40,340 nt of DNA from an uncultured Acidimicrobiaceae bacterium (GCA_913020735.1 CAJWBN010000007.1:1-40340); one strand, 5' to 3'; numbered from the stretch's first letter, positions 16,270 to 25,067 are shown. Numbers and translations are program-made. The notes: generated from the letters alone by a model not told the origin.

Positions 16270-17100
16270 ATGATGGAAAACCGCACTTACACAGAACGTC
16301 ACGAAGCGGCACTCGAGATTTTTGACGGATTTATGGGAGGTACGGTCGCTGAGCCAGAACGGGGCGCCCGATCTTTCAGCCGCCAACATGGAGCCCTAGG
16401 GAGCTTTGCGTTTGATGTAGTTATGGGGGATGTGTGGGCTCGACCCCAACTAAGTCGTCGCGACCGAAGCCTCATCGTTATCTCGGTTTTAGCAACCATT
16501 GGCAGCACTGAAGAACTGTCCTTACATACCCAAGTAGGCCTCAATAACGGCCTTACAAGAACCGAAATCGAAGAGTTGATCATTCACGTGGCTGCGTATG
16601 CAGGGTTTCCGATGGCTATGCAAGCGAATCGAGTTGTCTCTGATCGTTTTTGTCAGATCGATGGAGTTGATCGACTTCCCGAACGAACTGGTGCCGAACA
16701 GCTTGATGATGCTGAAAGGAGATCTAGAGGTCATGACGTTAGAAAATCACTGACAGCTGGCCGGTGCGCCGACACCGTTGAGGCGGATTATCAGGCAATG
16801 GTTGACCATCTCGGTGATGTGGGAGTAATCGCTTATCACTGGGCTTTCGGCGATTTGTGGTCTCGAGACGAATTAAGTCGTCGAGACCGAAGTCTTGTAG
16901 TGATCGCGATTCTCACCGTATTAAGCCGCATCGACGAACTCGCATTTCATGCTCCGGCCGGCCTCAACCATGGTCTAAGTCGGGAGGAGATTGAAGAGGT
17001 AATGGTTCAAATGACTATTTACGGCGGAATTCCAAGGGCCGTCGAAGGTATCCAAGCAGTGAGACGGGCGTTCGAGAAGATCGATGCGCGCAAGCAGTAA
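16270..17100 (+). CDS. Tandem carboxymuconolactone-decarboxylase/AhpD-fold protein
   Basis: A 276-residue protein made of two similar CMD domains: about 25-125 (GDVWARPQLSRRDRSLIVISVLATIGSTEELSLHTQVGLNNGLTRTEIEELI) and 165-272 (GDLWSRDELSRRDRSLVVIAILTVLSRIDELAFHAPAGLNHGLSREEIEEVM). The Glu and His of the active-site helix are kept (ELSLH and ELAFH), but the Cys pair of AhpD-type peroxidases is absent, so it is closer to gamma-carboxymuconolactone decarboxylase. The likely role is a lactone or decarboxylation step in ring-acid breakdown. GAGGGGG at 16262-16268 precedes two ATGs (16270 and 16273); the second gives better spacing. It is divergent from the fused CoA-transferase and convergent with the next crotonase. 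Confidence 0.9.
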   Translation: MMENRTYTERHEAALEIFDGFMGGTVAEPERGARSFSRQHGALGSFAFDVVMGDVWARPQLSRRDRSLIVISVLATIGSTEELSLHTQVGLNNGLTRTEIEELIIHVAAYAGFPMAMQANRVVSDRFCQIDGVDRLPERTGAEQLDDAERRSRGHDVRKSLTAGRCADTVEADYQAMVDHLGDVGVIAYHWAFGDLWSRDELSRRDRSLVVIAILTVLSRIDELAFHAPAGLNHGLSREEIEEVMVQMTIYGGIPRAVEGIQAVRRAFEKIDARKQ

Positions 17101-17109
17101 ATCTCAGCC

Positions 17110-17889
17110 TTAGCCGAAATTACCGAAGCGGGATTGAGCATCCGCTGTCTTAATTGCCCGAGCTGAAGCATCGCCGTCGAATTCCGACAGGTCACCCATC
17201 CGACTCATTTGGCTATAACCACGCATTTGGTACTTCGCCATTTGCACAGACACCGAAGGCAGAGAAAGAATCCGTTCCGTCCAACGACCAACGGCGGCGT
17301 CTAGTTCAGTTTCGTCTCCAACTATCTCGTGAACAAGCCCCCACTCTGCTGCTTTTCTGCCATCGATCCGTTCTGAAGTCATGACCATCTGACGGGCGCG
17401 AGATGCGCCGATTTCATGAATCAGCCTGGGAGTTGCCCCCCAAGGAAGGGGTACTCCTAGTTCAACTTCCGGAACATAAAAGAGTGCGTCAGCTGTGGAA
17501 ATTCGAAAATCGCATGACGCAGCGAAACAACAGCCTCCCCCAATTGCATGTCCATGAATCCGGCCGATAGTTACGATTTCGCAGTCTTCGATTGCTCTTG
17601 CCGCTCGTCGGCCTAGTTGCCCTAAATATCGGGCCTCTAAGTCGTTCGTTGGCTCTGGTAGCTGTTCCTTTCGGTCGGCACCAGCGCAAAAAGATTTTCC
17701 ATTGCCACCTAGAACAGCTACTCGATATTCTGACTGGCTATTCAACGCCATGAACAAGTCTCCGACTTCTTTAACCATCTGTTGATTATGAGCGTTGCGT
17801 GATTCAGGTCGGTTGAACCAAATACGAACTACTTCTCCATCAGGTTCCACCTGGAGTGTCTCGAGCTTGAGTTGAAATGCCATGTTCAT
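17110..17889 (-). CDS. Crotonase-family protein with altered active site
   Basis: A 259-residue crotonase-fold protein of standard length with RVAVLGGNGKSFCAGADRKEQ (oxyanion hole), HAIGGGCCFAASCDFRI and VPEVELGVPLPWGATPRLI. The second catalytic Glu is kept (Glu141), but the first is replaced by Cys121, so ordinary enoyl-CoA hydration is unlikely; isomerase, hydrolase or C-C lyase chemistry would be more consistent. It follows the MFS transporter gene after 75 bases on the same strand and may share its transcript. An ATG two codons downstream is an equal candidate start. Confidence 0.87.
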   Translation of the reverse strand: MNMAFQLKLETLQVEPDGEVVRIWFNRPESRNAHNQQMVKEVGDLFMALNSQSEYRVAVLGGNGKSFCAGADRKEQLPEPTNDLEARYLGQLGRRAARAIEDCEIVTIGRIHGHAIGGGCCFAASCDFRISTADALFYVPEVELGVPLPWGATPRLIHEIGASRARQMVMTSERIDGRKAAEWGLVHEIVGDETELDAAVGRWTERILSLPSVSVQMAKYQMRGYSQMSRMGDLSEFDGDASARAIKTADAQSRFGNFG

Positions 17890-17964
17890 AGTCTCGCTGA
17901 AAGTTTCGTTCTGCGGGCTATGAACTTAGATTCTTCTAATTATTAATCTCTGACGTGTTCTGGC

Positions 17965-19416
17965 TCAACGGCGTTTTTCGGACTTTGTAGCAAACAGCGG
18001 AGCTGAATAACCCAGAGCTGCGATGACTGCAGCAAAGATGAAAGTTGCTCGCAGCCTGCCAAGAGACAAGTCCGCGCCAGCGAAAGCTAGCATTGACTGA
18101 ATACCTAAAATCATGCCCATCCACATCACTGTCTGGTTCATTCCATTAGCTATCCCTAGGTCTGAATCCTTAACGGAGTTCGCCACCATCGTCTGATAGG
18201 CCGGAGATCCGATACCAGCAGAGACGCCTGACAGCACAAGTCCAATAACGATGAACACCAGCCCGTAGCTCGCCGGGTTACTGCCGTAGGCGAAGGCCAG
18301 CATCGAGCAAATCATCGCTGTTGAACCTATGACCATTGGAAGACGCATGCCTGTCTTGGTAACCAGAGCGCCGCCAAGCGGAGATGCAATTGCAAAAACT
18401 CCAGGTCTGGGGACCATCAGTAGAGCGGCCGCGCCAACCGAATAACCATAAGGTCCCTGAAGAACACTAGGTATGACAACGAAGGCGCCCATGTATGCGA
18501 ATTGGCTGCACGCGGCAGAACCCAACGGCAAAGCAAAAGTGGGCTTAGTGAACAACCGGACATCTAGAAGTGGTTTGGCGACTCTCTTTTCCCAGAGCAC
18601 GAAAATCACGTAGAGGGGGATGCTGCTGGCGATAAGTACCAGAATGGGTAAGTCCCTAATCACCGATCCTCCTCCACGCGTCACCTGCGGAATTCGTGTG
18701 ATCGCGAGAAGTACTAGCAGCGTTGCCGTAGCAAGGAACAAAGCTCCTAACCAGTCAATTGAGGCCCGTTCCCCTTTAGGGATTGGCTTCACAACGAAGA
18801 TCGCAAGAACAGTGGCCAAGCCTCCTACAACACCAAAGATCGCGAAGACCGATCTCCACCCAAGGATGTCCAGTAGCGGGCCTCCAATCACGACCCCGAT
18901 AGTGGGCGCTCCTGTCATGGCAAATTGAAACCACCCAACAGCTCGCGCTCTCTGTTCAACACCGAAGGCATGCATCAAGAGGGCCATGCCATTTGGCATC
19001 AGGAGAGCACCGCTTATACCGAAGAGAACTCGGACAGCAATGAATGTGCCAATATTCCAGACCCAGTAGTTAGCAATCATCGTGACGGTCATTCCGACCA
19101 ACCCGGCAATGAAGCTATTTCGATGGCCATATATATCGCCAAGCTTGCCTCCTGCGGGTGTGCCAACCGCCATGGCAAGCATCAGTCCCGTGAGGACCCA
19201 ACCAGCGGTAGCTGTTGTCGTGTTCAGGTCCTCTGCGATAGTTGGAAGCGCGGCAGTGACCAAAGTCATTAAAGAACCAAACCCGAGAACGGACAGTCCT
19301 ATCACCCACAAAAGAATCCAACGGTAACGAGCCGCCTGGTGTCCTTCGTTATCAGCTACGTCTTGAGGTTCAATGCGCCAAACACTGGGCTCAACGGCTG
19401 ATGGTGCAAGGCTCAC
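17965..19416 (-). CDS. MFS transporter, DHA2 (14-TMS drug-efflux-like) type
   Basis: A 483-residue inner-membrane protein with many hydrophobic segments; a short cytosolic N-tail precedes the first at about 30-52. Recognisable MFS parts are LPTIAEDLNTTTATAGWVLTGLMLAMAVGTPAGGKLGDIYGHRNSF (motif A type GKLGDIYGHR near 90-100) and the EmrB/QacA-like end of helix 5 (GPLLDILGWRSVF). The length suggests 14 helices. It is likely a proton-coupled exporter or acid transporter. The start is GTG. A striking inverted-repeat operator lies 9-42 bases upstream, so local repression is probable. Its neighbours are dehydrogenases and a crotonase, hinting at transport of an organic acid or xenobiotic; that is inference. 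Confidence 0.9.
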   Translation of the reverse strand: MSLAPSAVEPSVWRIEPQDVADNEGHQAARYRWILLWVIGLSVLGFGSLMTLVTAALPTIAEDLNTTTATAGWVLTGLMLAMAVGTPAGGKLGDIYGHRNSFIAGLVGMTVTMIANYWVWNIGTFIAVRVLFGISGALLMPNGMALLMHAFGVEQRARAVGWFQFAMTGAPTIGVVIGGPLLDILGWRSVFAIFGVVGGLATVLAIFVVKPIPKGERASIDWLGALFLATATLLVLLAITRIPQVTRGGGSVIRDLPILVLIASSIPLYVIFVLWEKRVAKPLLDVRLFTKPTFALPLGSAACSQFAYMGAFVVIPSVLQGPYGYSVGAAALLMVPRPGVFAIASPLGGALVTKTGMRLPMVIGSTAMICSMLAFAYGSNPASYGLVFIVIGLVLSGVSAGIGSPAYQTMVANSVKDSDLGIANGMNQTVMWMGMILGIQSMLAFAGADLSLGRLRATFIFAAVIAALGYSAPLFATKSEKRR

Positions 19417-19424
19417 TGCCTTTA

Positions 19425-19458
19425 ATTATGTAGGTATTATGTTCTTTTTCTACATAAT
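19425..19458. promoter_or_regulatory. Candidate operator upstream of the MFS gene (9-bp inverted repeat)
   Basis: ATTATGTAG (19425-19433) and CTACATAAT (19450-19458) are perfect inverted 9-mers 25 bp apart centre to centre. A third partial copy, ATTATGT (19436-19442), lies 11 bp from the first, one helical turn. The surrounding DNA is AT-rich and just upstream of the GTG start, so the site would overlap the promoter. The regulator is unknown; a TetR- or MarR-type repressor is a guess. Confidence 0.6.
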
Positions 19459-19493
19459 CTTAGATTTTTATATTTTCTTAGAATCTGACCCGT

Positions 19494-20318
19494 TCACCTT
19501 GTTAAACGCTGGTCCTCAAGCATCGCTCTTGACTGGTTAACAGCGATTTCACCCATCTCCGGGTGGGTGAGAATCCAAAATTTCTCGTTAATCACTGCGT
19601 CCAAAACCATCGGACCTACTTCAGCAGGATCCATCCCGTTTGCCAAAGTTCGAGTCAAGAATTCCCAGAATTTTTGGCCTTGTTCAGAATCAATGTGGGC
19701 AGCAGCGTCATCAGGATCGCGATTTCGTTCACTATCAACGATCTGCGTATTAATCGGGCCGGGGCAAAGAACCGAAGCGCGTACTTTTGATTCTCGCCAT
19801 CGAAGGTCTCGCTCCAGTGATGCCATCAATGCAACTACTCCATGTTTGGCAACGTTGTAGGCACCCAAAGAAGCCCCGGCATATAAGCCCGCCATAGAGG
19901 CAGTCGAATTTATATGGCCCTCCCCTTGCTCCTCGATCAAGGGAAGGAAGGTCTCGACACCGTAGATGGGTCCCCACAAATCAATATCTAGAGTCCATTT
20001 CCAGTCAGCAATCGAGGTGTTTCCTACCGGTGCTCCAACTCCTACTCCGGCATTGTTGCAAAGCACATGGACAGCTCCGAACTCTTTAAGAGTTTCATCG
20101 GCAAGTGCCTGAACTTCATCAAGTTTCGATACGTCAGTACGGACTCCAATGGCACTATGTCCGTCCCCAGAAAGGTCATTGACAACTTCGTTGAGCGCTG
20201 CCTCTTCGATATCAGCCAACACAACTTTCATGCCTGAGTTGGCGAATGTTCTAGCCATTGCCAAGCCCATGCCGCTAGCCGCGCCAGTAACAACAGCTAC
20301 TTTGCCATTCACGTCCAT
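19494..20318 (-). CDS. Short-chain dehydrogenase/reductase (classical SDR)
   Basis: A 274-residue classical SDR. It has the cofactor motif TGAASGMG (11-18), a NAD-type acidic residue after beta 2 (VLADIEEA), NNAG (88-91) and the catalytic set Ser141, Tyr154 and Lys158 in STASMAGLYAGASLGAYNVAKHG. It should oxidise or reduce an alcohol/ketone with NAD(H). AGGGGG, 9 bases before the ATG, supports the start. The gene follows the zinc alcohol dehydrogenase by 38 bases on the same strand, so the two oxidoreductases are probably co-expressed. The substrate is unknown; cis-diol or 3-hydroxyacyl substrates are possible. Confidence 0.92.
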   Translation of the reverse strand: MDVNGKVAVVTGAASGMGLAMARTFANSGMKVVLADIEEAALNEVVNDLSGDGHSAIGVRTDVSKLDEVQALADETLKEFGAVHVLCNNAGVGVGAPVGNTSIADWKWTLDIDLWGPIYGVETFLPLIEEQGEGHINSTASMAGLYAGASLGAYNVAKHGVVALMASLERDLRWRESKVRASVLCPGPINTQIVDSERNRDPDDAAAHIDSEQGQKFWEFLTRTLANGMDPAEVGPMVLDAVINEKFWILTHPEMGEIAVNQSRAMLEDQRLTR

Positions 20319-20356
20319 ATAGAACGCCCCCTGTAATTCATTTATCTTTTAGATGT

Positions 20357-21448
20357 TTACGAGAAATCGATCACTGTTCTAGCGCCAACTCGCTGGCGCA
20401 TCTGCTCATAGCCCTCGTTGATTTGGTCCAGATGAATGTGGCTAGAAATCATCTCATCGAGCATCAGGCGGCCATCGAGATACATATCTACGTATCGGGG
20501 CATATCAACCCGAAACGAGTTCGACCCCATCATCGACCCTTGAAGTCGTTTCTCCATCATGAAGACCTCGTAGCCCGGGATTTCGATTTTTTCTCCAAAA
20601 GGCATCATGCCAACAATGACTGTCGTTCCACCTAACTTCGAAGCAGCCCATGCCTGCTCACAGGTTGCCTTTAACCCAATACATTCAAAGGCGTAGTCAA
20701 CTCCGCCTTTGGTCATTTCATGAATCGCAGCGACAGCGTCTGTCTCTGCGCCATTTACTGTGTCTGTGGCTCCGACGGAACGAGCGGTTTCTAACTTATC
20801 CGCCGTCACATCCACGGAAATGATGCGACCAGCTCCTGCGATGCGGGCGCCTTGAACCGCTGAAAGGCCGATGCCACCAGCCCCAAAAACAGCGACGGTT
20901 GATCCGGGTTCAATTTTCGCTGTTTTGAACACAGCTCCCACACCAGTGGTAACCCCACATCCAATCAGTGCAGCACGATCCAATGGCATGTCTTCGCGAA
21001 CAGCGACAACCGCGTTTTGATGCACCAACATTTCTTCCGCAAAGCCACCGAGTCGAGCAAATTGGGCAACCTCAGTACCGTCGTCTTTGGTCAACCTTGG
21101 CGTTCCACCATCTGGTCTGCTGACAGCAGAGTTGTTTCGGCAAAGGTTTGGGCGTCCCGTCAAACACAGGTTGCAATTCCCACAAAACACCGACAGACAA
21201 GTAATGACGTGATCACCCGGTTTGACATAGGACACATCAGCCCCGACGGCTTGAACAATTCCAGCGCTCTCATGGCCCATAACCGCCGGCAGCTGAGTTT
21301 GCCAAGCAGCGTCCATAAAGTGCAGGTCGCTGTGACACAAACCAGCATTGACTACTTGCAGTAGAACTTCATTTGGTCCTGGCTTATCTATGGAGATGTC
21401 TTCAATCTCTAATTCACCGGGAATCTGATTTAGAACGGCGGCTTTCAT
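20357..21448 (-). CDS. Zinc-dependent alcohol dehydrogenase (MDR family)
   Basis: A 363-residue medium-chain dehydrogenase. Catalytic zinc ligands are Cys38 (LCHSD) and the His/Glu of GHE (59-60). The structural zinc lobe has Cys89, 92, 95 and 103 in CGNCNLCLTGRPNLC. The nucleotide fold shows GAGGIGLSAVQGARIAGAGRIISVDV, with Asp after beta 2 favouring NAD. GCGVTTGVGAVF is typical of class III-like and actinobacterial alcohol dehydrogenases. AGGGG precedes the ATG. It lies upstream of the SDR gene on the same strand and most likely oxidises a primary alcohol to an aldehyde. It is not clearly the formaldehyde-specific or mycothiol-dependent enzyme. Confidence 0.93.
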   Translation of the reverse strand: MKAAVLNQIPGELEIEDISIDKPGPNEVLLQVVNAGLCHSDLHFMDAAWQTQLPAVMGHESAGIVQAVGADVSYVKPGDHVITCLSVFCGNCNLCLTGRPNLCRNNSAVSRPDGGTPRLTKDDGTEVAQFARLGGFAEEMLVHQNAVVAVREDMPLDRAALIGCGVTTGVGAVFKTAKIEPGSTVAVFGAGGIGLSAVQGARIAGAGRIISVDVTADKLETARSVGATDTVNGAETDAVAAIHEMTKGGVDYAFECIGLKATCEQAWAASKLGGTTVIVGMMPFGEKIEIPGYEVFMMEKRLQGSMMGSNSFRVDMPRYVDMYLDGRLMLDEMISSHIHLDQINEGYEQMRQRVGARTVIDFS

Positions 21449-21572
21449 AACCCCTGTCCCCTCTCGAAAGTGTGAAAGGGATCGTAGTCAAGGGAAGCGC
21501 TTCTGTCATAAGTGTCTGTGAGCTGCTCGAAATACCACTTTCAGGTCAGTGCCGAGAAACCCTCTTCAAACG

Positions 21573-22823
21573 CTAAATATCAGCAGATCTACGCATTCCA
21601 AGAACTTCTCGGTGAGTCACAACCCAAACACCTAATAGAAGTAGTCCGCTGACCGCCATAGTTACAACAGCAGACGAAGCTCCGATCTGTTCCGCTATCT
21701 CACCAAGCAAAAACGTCCCTATCGGCAGAGCTCCTATAGCCATACTTAACAGGCCCATCGCTCGGCCCCTCATGTCAGTGTCCACAATGGTCAGCACGAG
21801 CGTTGATTGGGTGGCGCCGAAAAAGCCTGAGCCAATGGCAGCTATAAATAAAGCGCTGGCAGCCATGGGCACAGAACTGCTGGTTGCAAACGGAACTAAC
21901 ATGATCATCCCAAATGCCACACCGCTGATATAGACAAGTCCGCGACGTTCAGGCTCCCAGAGCCCGACGATGAAGGACCCAGCCATCATCCCAAATCCAG
22001 TCATGGCTGCTATCAGTCCAATCTGACTTGGAGTGGCTCCAATTCGGTCACCGATCCGTTGGACTGCTGGAAAATAAGAGAACAAGAAAAAGTTGGCGAG
22101 GAACGTGACTCCGAGAATGCTGCGCAATCCAGTATTTGTTCGAGCCAGCGATAAGCCCTCTTTGAGTTCAGTCAACGTTGAAGAATTCGAGGGCGGAGAC
22201 CTCACGGCTGAGTTGTCGCTGGGTACCCAATTCAAACTGACGAGCCCAAGCAAGAGAAGACCTGCCACAACAAAGAACGCTTCGCCGATACCAAAGCTTT
22301 GGGCGACGCTTCCACCTATAAGGTTTCCTACAGCTACTCCACTGGCAAGCGTAAACGCCTCGTAGGCCATCGCGTTATCGATTCTGTCGGTACCCACCAG
22401 TTCGAACACCAAAGCTCGCCGACTGGTCATATCGCCCACCCATCCGACTCCAGATGCCAGGAGAAACGGGTAAATCATCCACACCGACAGTTGATCAATC
22501 GATTCCAAAAATCCGATCAGAACGACCATCGGTATCAGCAGAGCTAATTGCCATTGAACCGTTCGCAGCCGGTCGAACCGATCTGCGAATACTCCTCCCA
22601 GAGCCCCTCCCAAAAGAAGCGGAGCCCACATTGTTGTTCCTGTTAGTTGGACCATCCGCGGTGAGTCCGTGATCTCATTGATCCAAAAAGCCGACAAAAA
22701 TGCTATTCCCCATCTAGCCCAATGCCAGCACATTCCGGCAAACAGAAGCGGAAGAAAACCTTGGACGGCTAGAGCGCTTCTGTCTCGGCGCGAGCCCGTC
22801 AAAGTCCTTCCGCTTTGCTTCAT
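21573..22823 (-). CDS. MFS transporter, EntS/MFS_3-like 12-TMS type
   Basis: A 416-residue membrane protein with about 12 hydrophobic segments. It has the EntS-like arrangement: LTGTTMWAPLLLGGALGGVFADRFDRLRTVQ (motif A variant, GGVFADRFDR, about 70-85), SRRALVFELVGTDRIDNAMAYEAFTLASGVAVGNLIGG, and the second-half equivalent ATQSTLVLTIVDTDMRGRAMGLLSMAIGALPIGTFLLGEIAEQIG. The family exports siderophores, macrolides or other small molecules. It is the promoter-proximal gene of the 22823-17110 strand run, but a 124-base gap separates it from the alcohol dehydrogenase, so it may be transcribed alone. The substrate is unknown. Confidence 0.9.
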   Translation of the reverse strand: MKQSGRTLTGSRRDRSALAVQGFLPLLFAGMCWHWARWGIAFLSAFWINEITDSPRMVQLTGTTMWAPLLLGGALGGVFADRFDRLRTVQWQLALLIPMVVLIGFLESIDQLSVWMIYPFLLASGVGWVGDMTSRRALVFELVGTDRIDNAMAYEAFTLASGVAVGNLIGGSVAQSFGIGEAFFVVAGLLLLGLVSLNWVPSDNSAVRSPPSNSSTLTELKEGLSLARTNTGLRSILGVTFLANFFLFSYFPAVQRIGDRIGATPSQIGLIAAMTGFGMMAGSFIVGLWEPERRGLVYISGVAFGMIMLVPFATSSSVPMAASALFIAAIGSGFFGATQSTLVLTIVDTDMRGRAMGLLSMAIGALPIGTFLLGEIAEQIGASSAVVTMAVSGLLLLGVWVVTHREVLGMRRSADI

Positions 22824-22877
22824 CGCCGGAGCCTAGGTTTCGCTGTCAAGGAATGCTCGCTGCTTCGCGGAAACGCC

Positions 22878-22883
22878 TACGAT
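22878..22883 (+). promoter_or_regulatory. Putative -10 box for a leaderless transcript
   Basis: TACGAT ends 7 bases before the ATG at 22891, and there is no Shine-Dalgarno. This is the same arrangement as at 6279-6284. Confidence 0.35.
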
Positions 22884-22890
22884 CTTCACA

Positions 22891-23940
22891 ATGACGGCAA
22901 CTTCGAAGGTGTGCGTAATTCCTGGAGACGACGCGGCCCCTGAAGCAATGCAAGCTTCCTTGCGTGTCCTCGATTGTCTTGAACTCCCCATTGAGTGGGA
23001 CCTGATGCCCGCAGGAAAAGACTTATTGAATGAGGGGATTGCGGAGCGGGAAAAATTGTTCAGAGAACGAATCGATGCAGCCGATACCGTCCTGTTCGGA
23101 GCGAGCAATGGAACGTCACCTGGGGCTGGATACATGCGTTGGGGCAAGTTGACCTTTGCAAACGTTCGGCCTATCTGCTGGCAGCCTGGCTTCAAATCAC
23201 CGTTGAGGGAACCTGAAAGGATCGACTACGTAATTGTCCGAGAAAATCTAGAAGACATGTACGTCGGCATCATGGGCGACGCGAAAGACCTGCTAGATGC
23301 CGGACTGGCAGACCCCAGGTCCCGTCTTCCTGAAGGCGCCACAGATGGGAGATTCGCGGCGAAGATCATCACGCGACCCGGAACCGAACAAGTCGCGAAA
23401 TTCGCATGTGAACTAGCCCTACAAAGGTCAGGACGGCTGACGGTCTCGGCTAAAACGAACATGCTGCCGGCAACTGACAGGTGGTTTTGTGAAATCGTCA
23501 AAGAGGTAACTCAGGACTATCCCGGTGTTCATTTCGAAGAATTCATAGTGGATGATATGGCTCACCGTTTGGTGGTGAAACCAGACGAACTTGATGTCCT
23601 GCTTCTTCCCAACCTCTACGGAGACATTTTGTCAGATCTTGGCGCGGGGACCATCGGTGGGCTAGGACTAGCTCCCTCAGGATGTTACGGACACGACTTT
23701 GCGTATTTCGAATCGTCTCACGGAACCGCGCCAGATATTGCAGGTATGGGAGTTATCAATCCAACCGCGACTCTATTGTCGGCGGCGATGATGTTTAGGT
23801 ACTTGAAACTTACCGAGGTCGCAGATCGTCTGGAAACCGCGATTACGGAGGTATATCTTGCTGGCTCTGACCTAACCCCAGATCAAGGCGGAGACGCCGA
23901 CACGGAAACATTTGCCGACGCTGTGATTGGAGCACTGTGA
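22891..23940 (+). CDS. Isocitrate/isopropylmalate dehydrogenase family protein
   Basis: A 349-residue beta-decarboxylating dehydrogenase. Landmarks are CVIPGDDAAPEAM at the N-terminus, LREPERIDYVIVRENLEDMYVGI (substrate-loop RENLE, with Arg and Glu), SAKTNMLPATDRWFCE (the catalytic Lys segment), LPNLYGDILSDLGAGTIGGLGLAPSG (metal-binding Asp residues) and ESSHGTAPDIAGMGVINPTA (nucleotide site). It oxidises a 2-hydroxy acid with decarboxylation using NAD(P) and a divalent metal. The family also includes tartrate and 3-isopropylmalate enzymes; the substrate is not decidable, and no leuC/leuD neighbour supports leucine synthesis. The stop overlaps the next gene as GTGA. Confidence 0.9.
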   Translation: MTATSKVCVIPGDDAAPEAMQASLRVLDCLELPIEWDLMPAGKDLLNEGIAEREKLFRERIDAADTVLFGASNGTSPGAGYMRWGKLTFANVRPICWQPGFKSPLREPERIDYVIVRENLEDMYVGIMGDAKDLLDAGLADPRSRLPEGATDGRFAAKIITRPGTEQVAKFACELALQRSGRLTVSAKTNMLPATDRWFCEIVKEVTQDYPGVHFEEFIVDDMAHRLVVKPDELDVLLLPNLYGDILSDLGAGTIGGLGLAPSGCYGHDFAYFESSHGTAPDIAGMGVINPTATLLSAAMMFRYLKLTEVADRLETAITEVYLAGSDLTPDQGGDADTETFADAVIGAL

Positions 23941-25052
23941 CGAACTCGGATGAGCATTCACCTCGAGGGATACCCGAGGACCTTCCTAGCCATGACCAAC
24001 CTGATGGCCCAGTCAGCTTTTATATTGACCAGCTTCGACCTTGGGGGGTGCGTGCTTACTCGGCTGCCGGGATGTCCCTTGAAGACGCAAATACTGTTGT
24101 AGACAACCAACTGTGGTCGGATTTACGAGGAGTAGATACGCACGGGTTCCAAAGAGTGAGTTGGTACATCAACTGGTTTCGAGATGGCTCTACCGACCCC
24201 AAGGCCCAGCTCGAAATCGTTAATGAAACGCCTGCCGTTGTAGTGGCAGATGGGAACCACGGCCTAGGTCAGCTCGTCATCACCAGATTCATGGAACATC
24301 TAATTGAAGTTGCCTCAGACAGCGGGATGGTCGCCGGGGTTATTCGAAACTCCAATGACTGGGGTTGCGGCGCTAATTATCCATATAAGGCTGCTGAAGC
24401 AGGTTTCGTATGCTTTGGAACCACAACCAGTGTGCCCAATCTCGCTCCTTTTGGAAGCCGTCGTAAATTGTTTGGGAATAATCCGATTGTTTGGACATTT
24501 CCGCGGAAAAATCAACCTCCAATTGTTCTCGATATGGCGATGACGCCGGTCGCCCTCGGCAAAGTACTTCGAGCCCGCTCGGAGGGAACTGACATCCCTG
24601 AATCGTGGGGCTTTCTTGATCGGGATGGAAATCCAACCGTAGATCCCGATGTCGCTATGAAAGGGATCGTGCCTGCAATCGGAGGGTATAAGGGCATCGG
24701 AATGATCACCGCCTCCAATATTTTGGCGGGAATTCTATCGGGGTCAGCTCACACGGAAGATGTCGCCGTTGGGCATCGCGGCCAATTCTTCTTACTAATG
24801 GACCCTGCCATCTTCAGAGACAGTGAAGATTATTACAGGGACATCGAAAGTATGGTCGACCAAATCCGGGCCGCGGGCAACGAAGATGTCCTTCCGGGCC
24901 AGAAGGTTTACCTACCGGGCGAGATAGAACAACAAACCATGGAGCAACGAGCTGAGGACGGAGTCGTGGCCTACCCTGGTTCAGTCGTCAGGGCACTTCA
25001 CCAAGTAGGGGAAGACGTGGGAGTTGCATTTGACTGCGAAGTAGTCGAGTAG
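23937..25052 (+). CDS. Malate/L-lactate dehydrogenase, Ldh2 family
   Basis: A 371-residue protein of the Ldh2/YlbC type, structurally distinct from classical lactate dehydrogenase. It shows SDLRGVDTHGFQRVSWYINWF (catalytic His region), ADGNHGLGQLV, the NYPYKAAEAGFVCFGTTTSVPNLAPFGSRRKLFGNNPIVWTFP cofactor segment, DMAMTPVALGKV and GGYKGIGM. The first 25 residues are an extra acidic/Pro-rich tail. The usual His of the SxHxGxxG loop is replaced (IRNSNDWGCGANYP). It uses NAD(P) to interconvert 2-hydroxy and 2-oxo acids. The GTG start overlaps the previous stop as GTGA, so the two enzymes are a coupled pair, perhaps for successive oxidations in one hydroxy-acid pathway. Confidence 0.9.
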   Translation: MTNSDEHSPRGIPEDLPSHDQPDGPVSFYIDQLRPWGVRAYSAAGMSLEDANTVVDNQLWSDLRGVDTHGFQRVSWYINWFRDGSTDPKAQLEIVNETPAVVVADGNHGLGQLVITRFMEHLIEVASDSGMVAGVIRNSNDWGCGANYPYKAAEAGFVCFGTTTSVPNLAPFGSRRKLFGNNPIVWTFPRKNQPPIVLDMAMTPVALGKVLRARSEGTDIPESWGFLDRDGNPTVDPDVAMKGIVPAIGGYKGIGMITASNILAGILSGSAHTEDVAVGHRGQFFLLMDPAIFRDSEDYYRDIESMVDQIRAAGNEDVLPGQKVYLPGEIEQQTMEQRAEDGVVAYPGSVVRALHQVGEDVGVAFDCEVVE

Positions 25053-25067
25053 CCCAGCGGATAGTTC

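Noticed and set aside
21494-21503. GAAGCGCTTC palindrome upstream of the alcohol dehydrogenase
   Set aside because: A 10-bp palindrome is expected by chance in 40 kb, and nothing nearby strengthens it.
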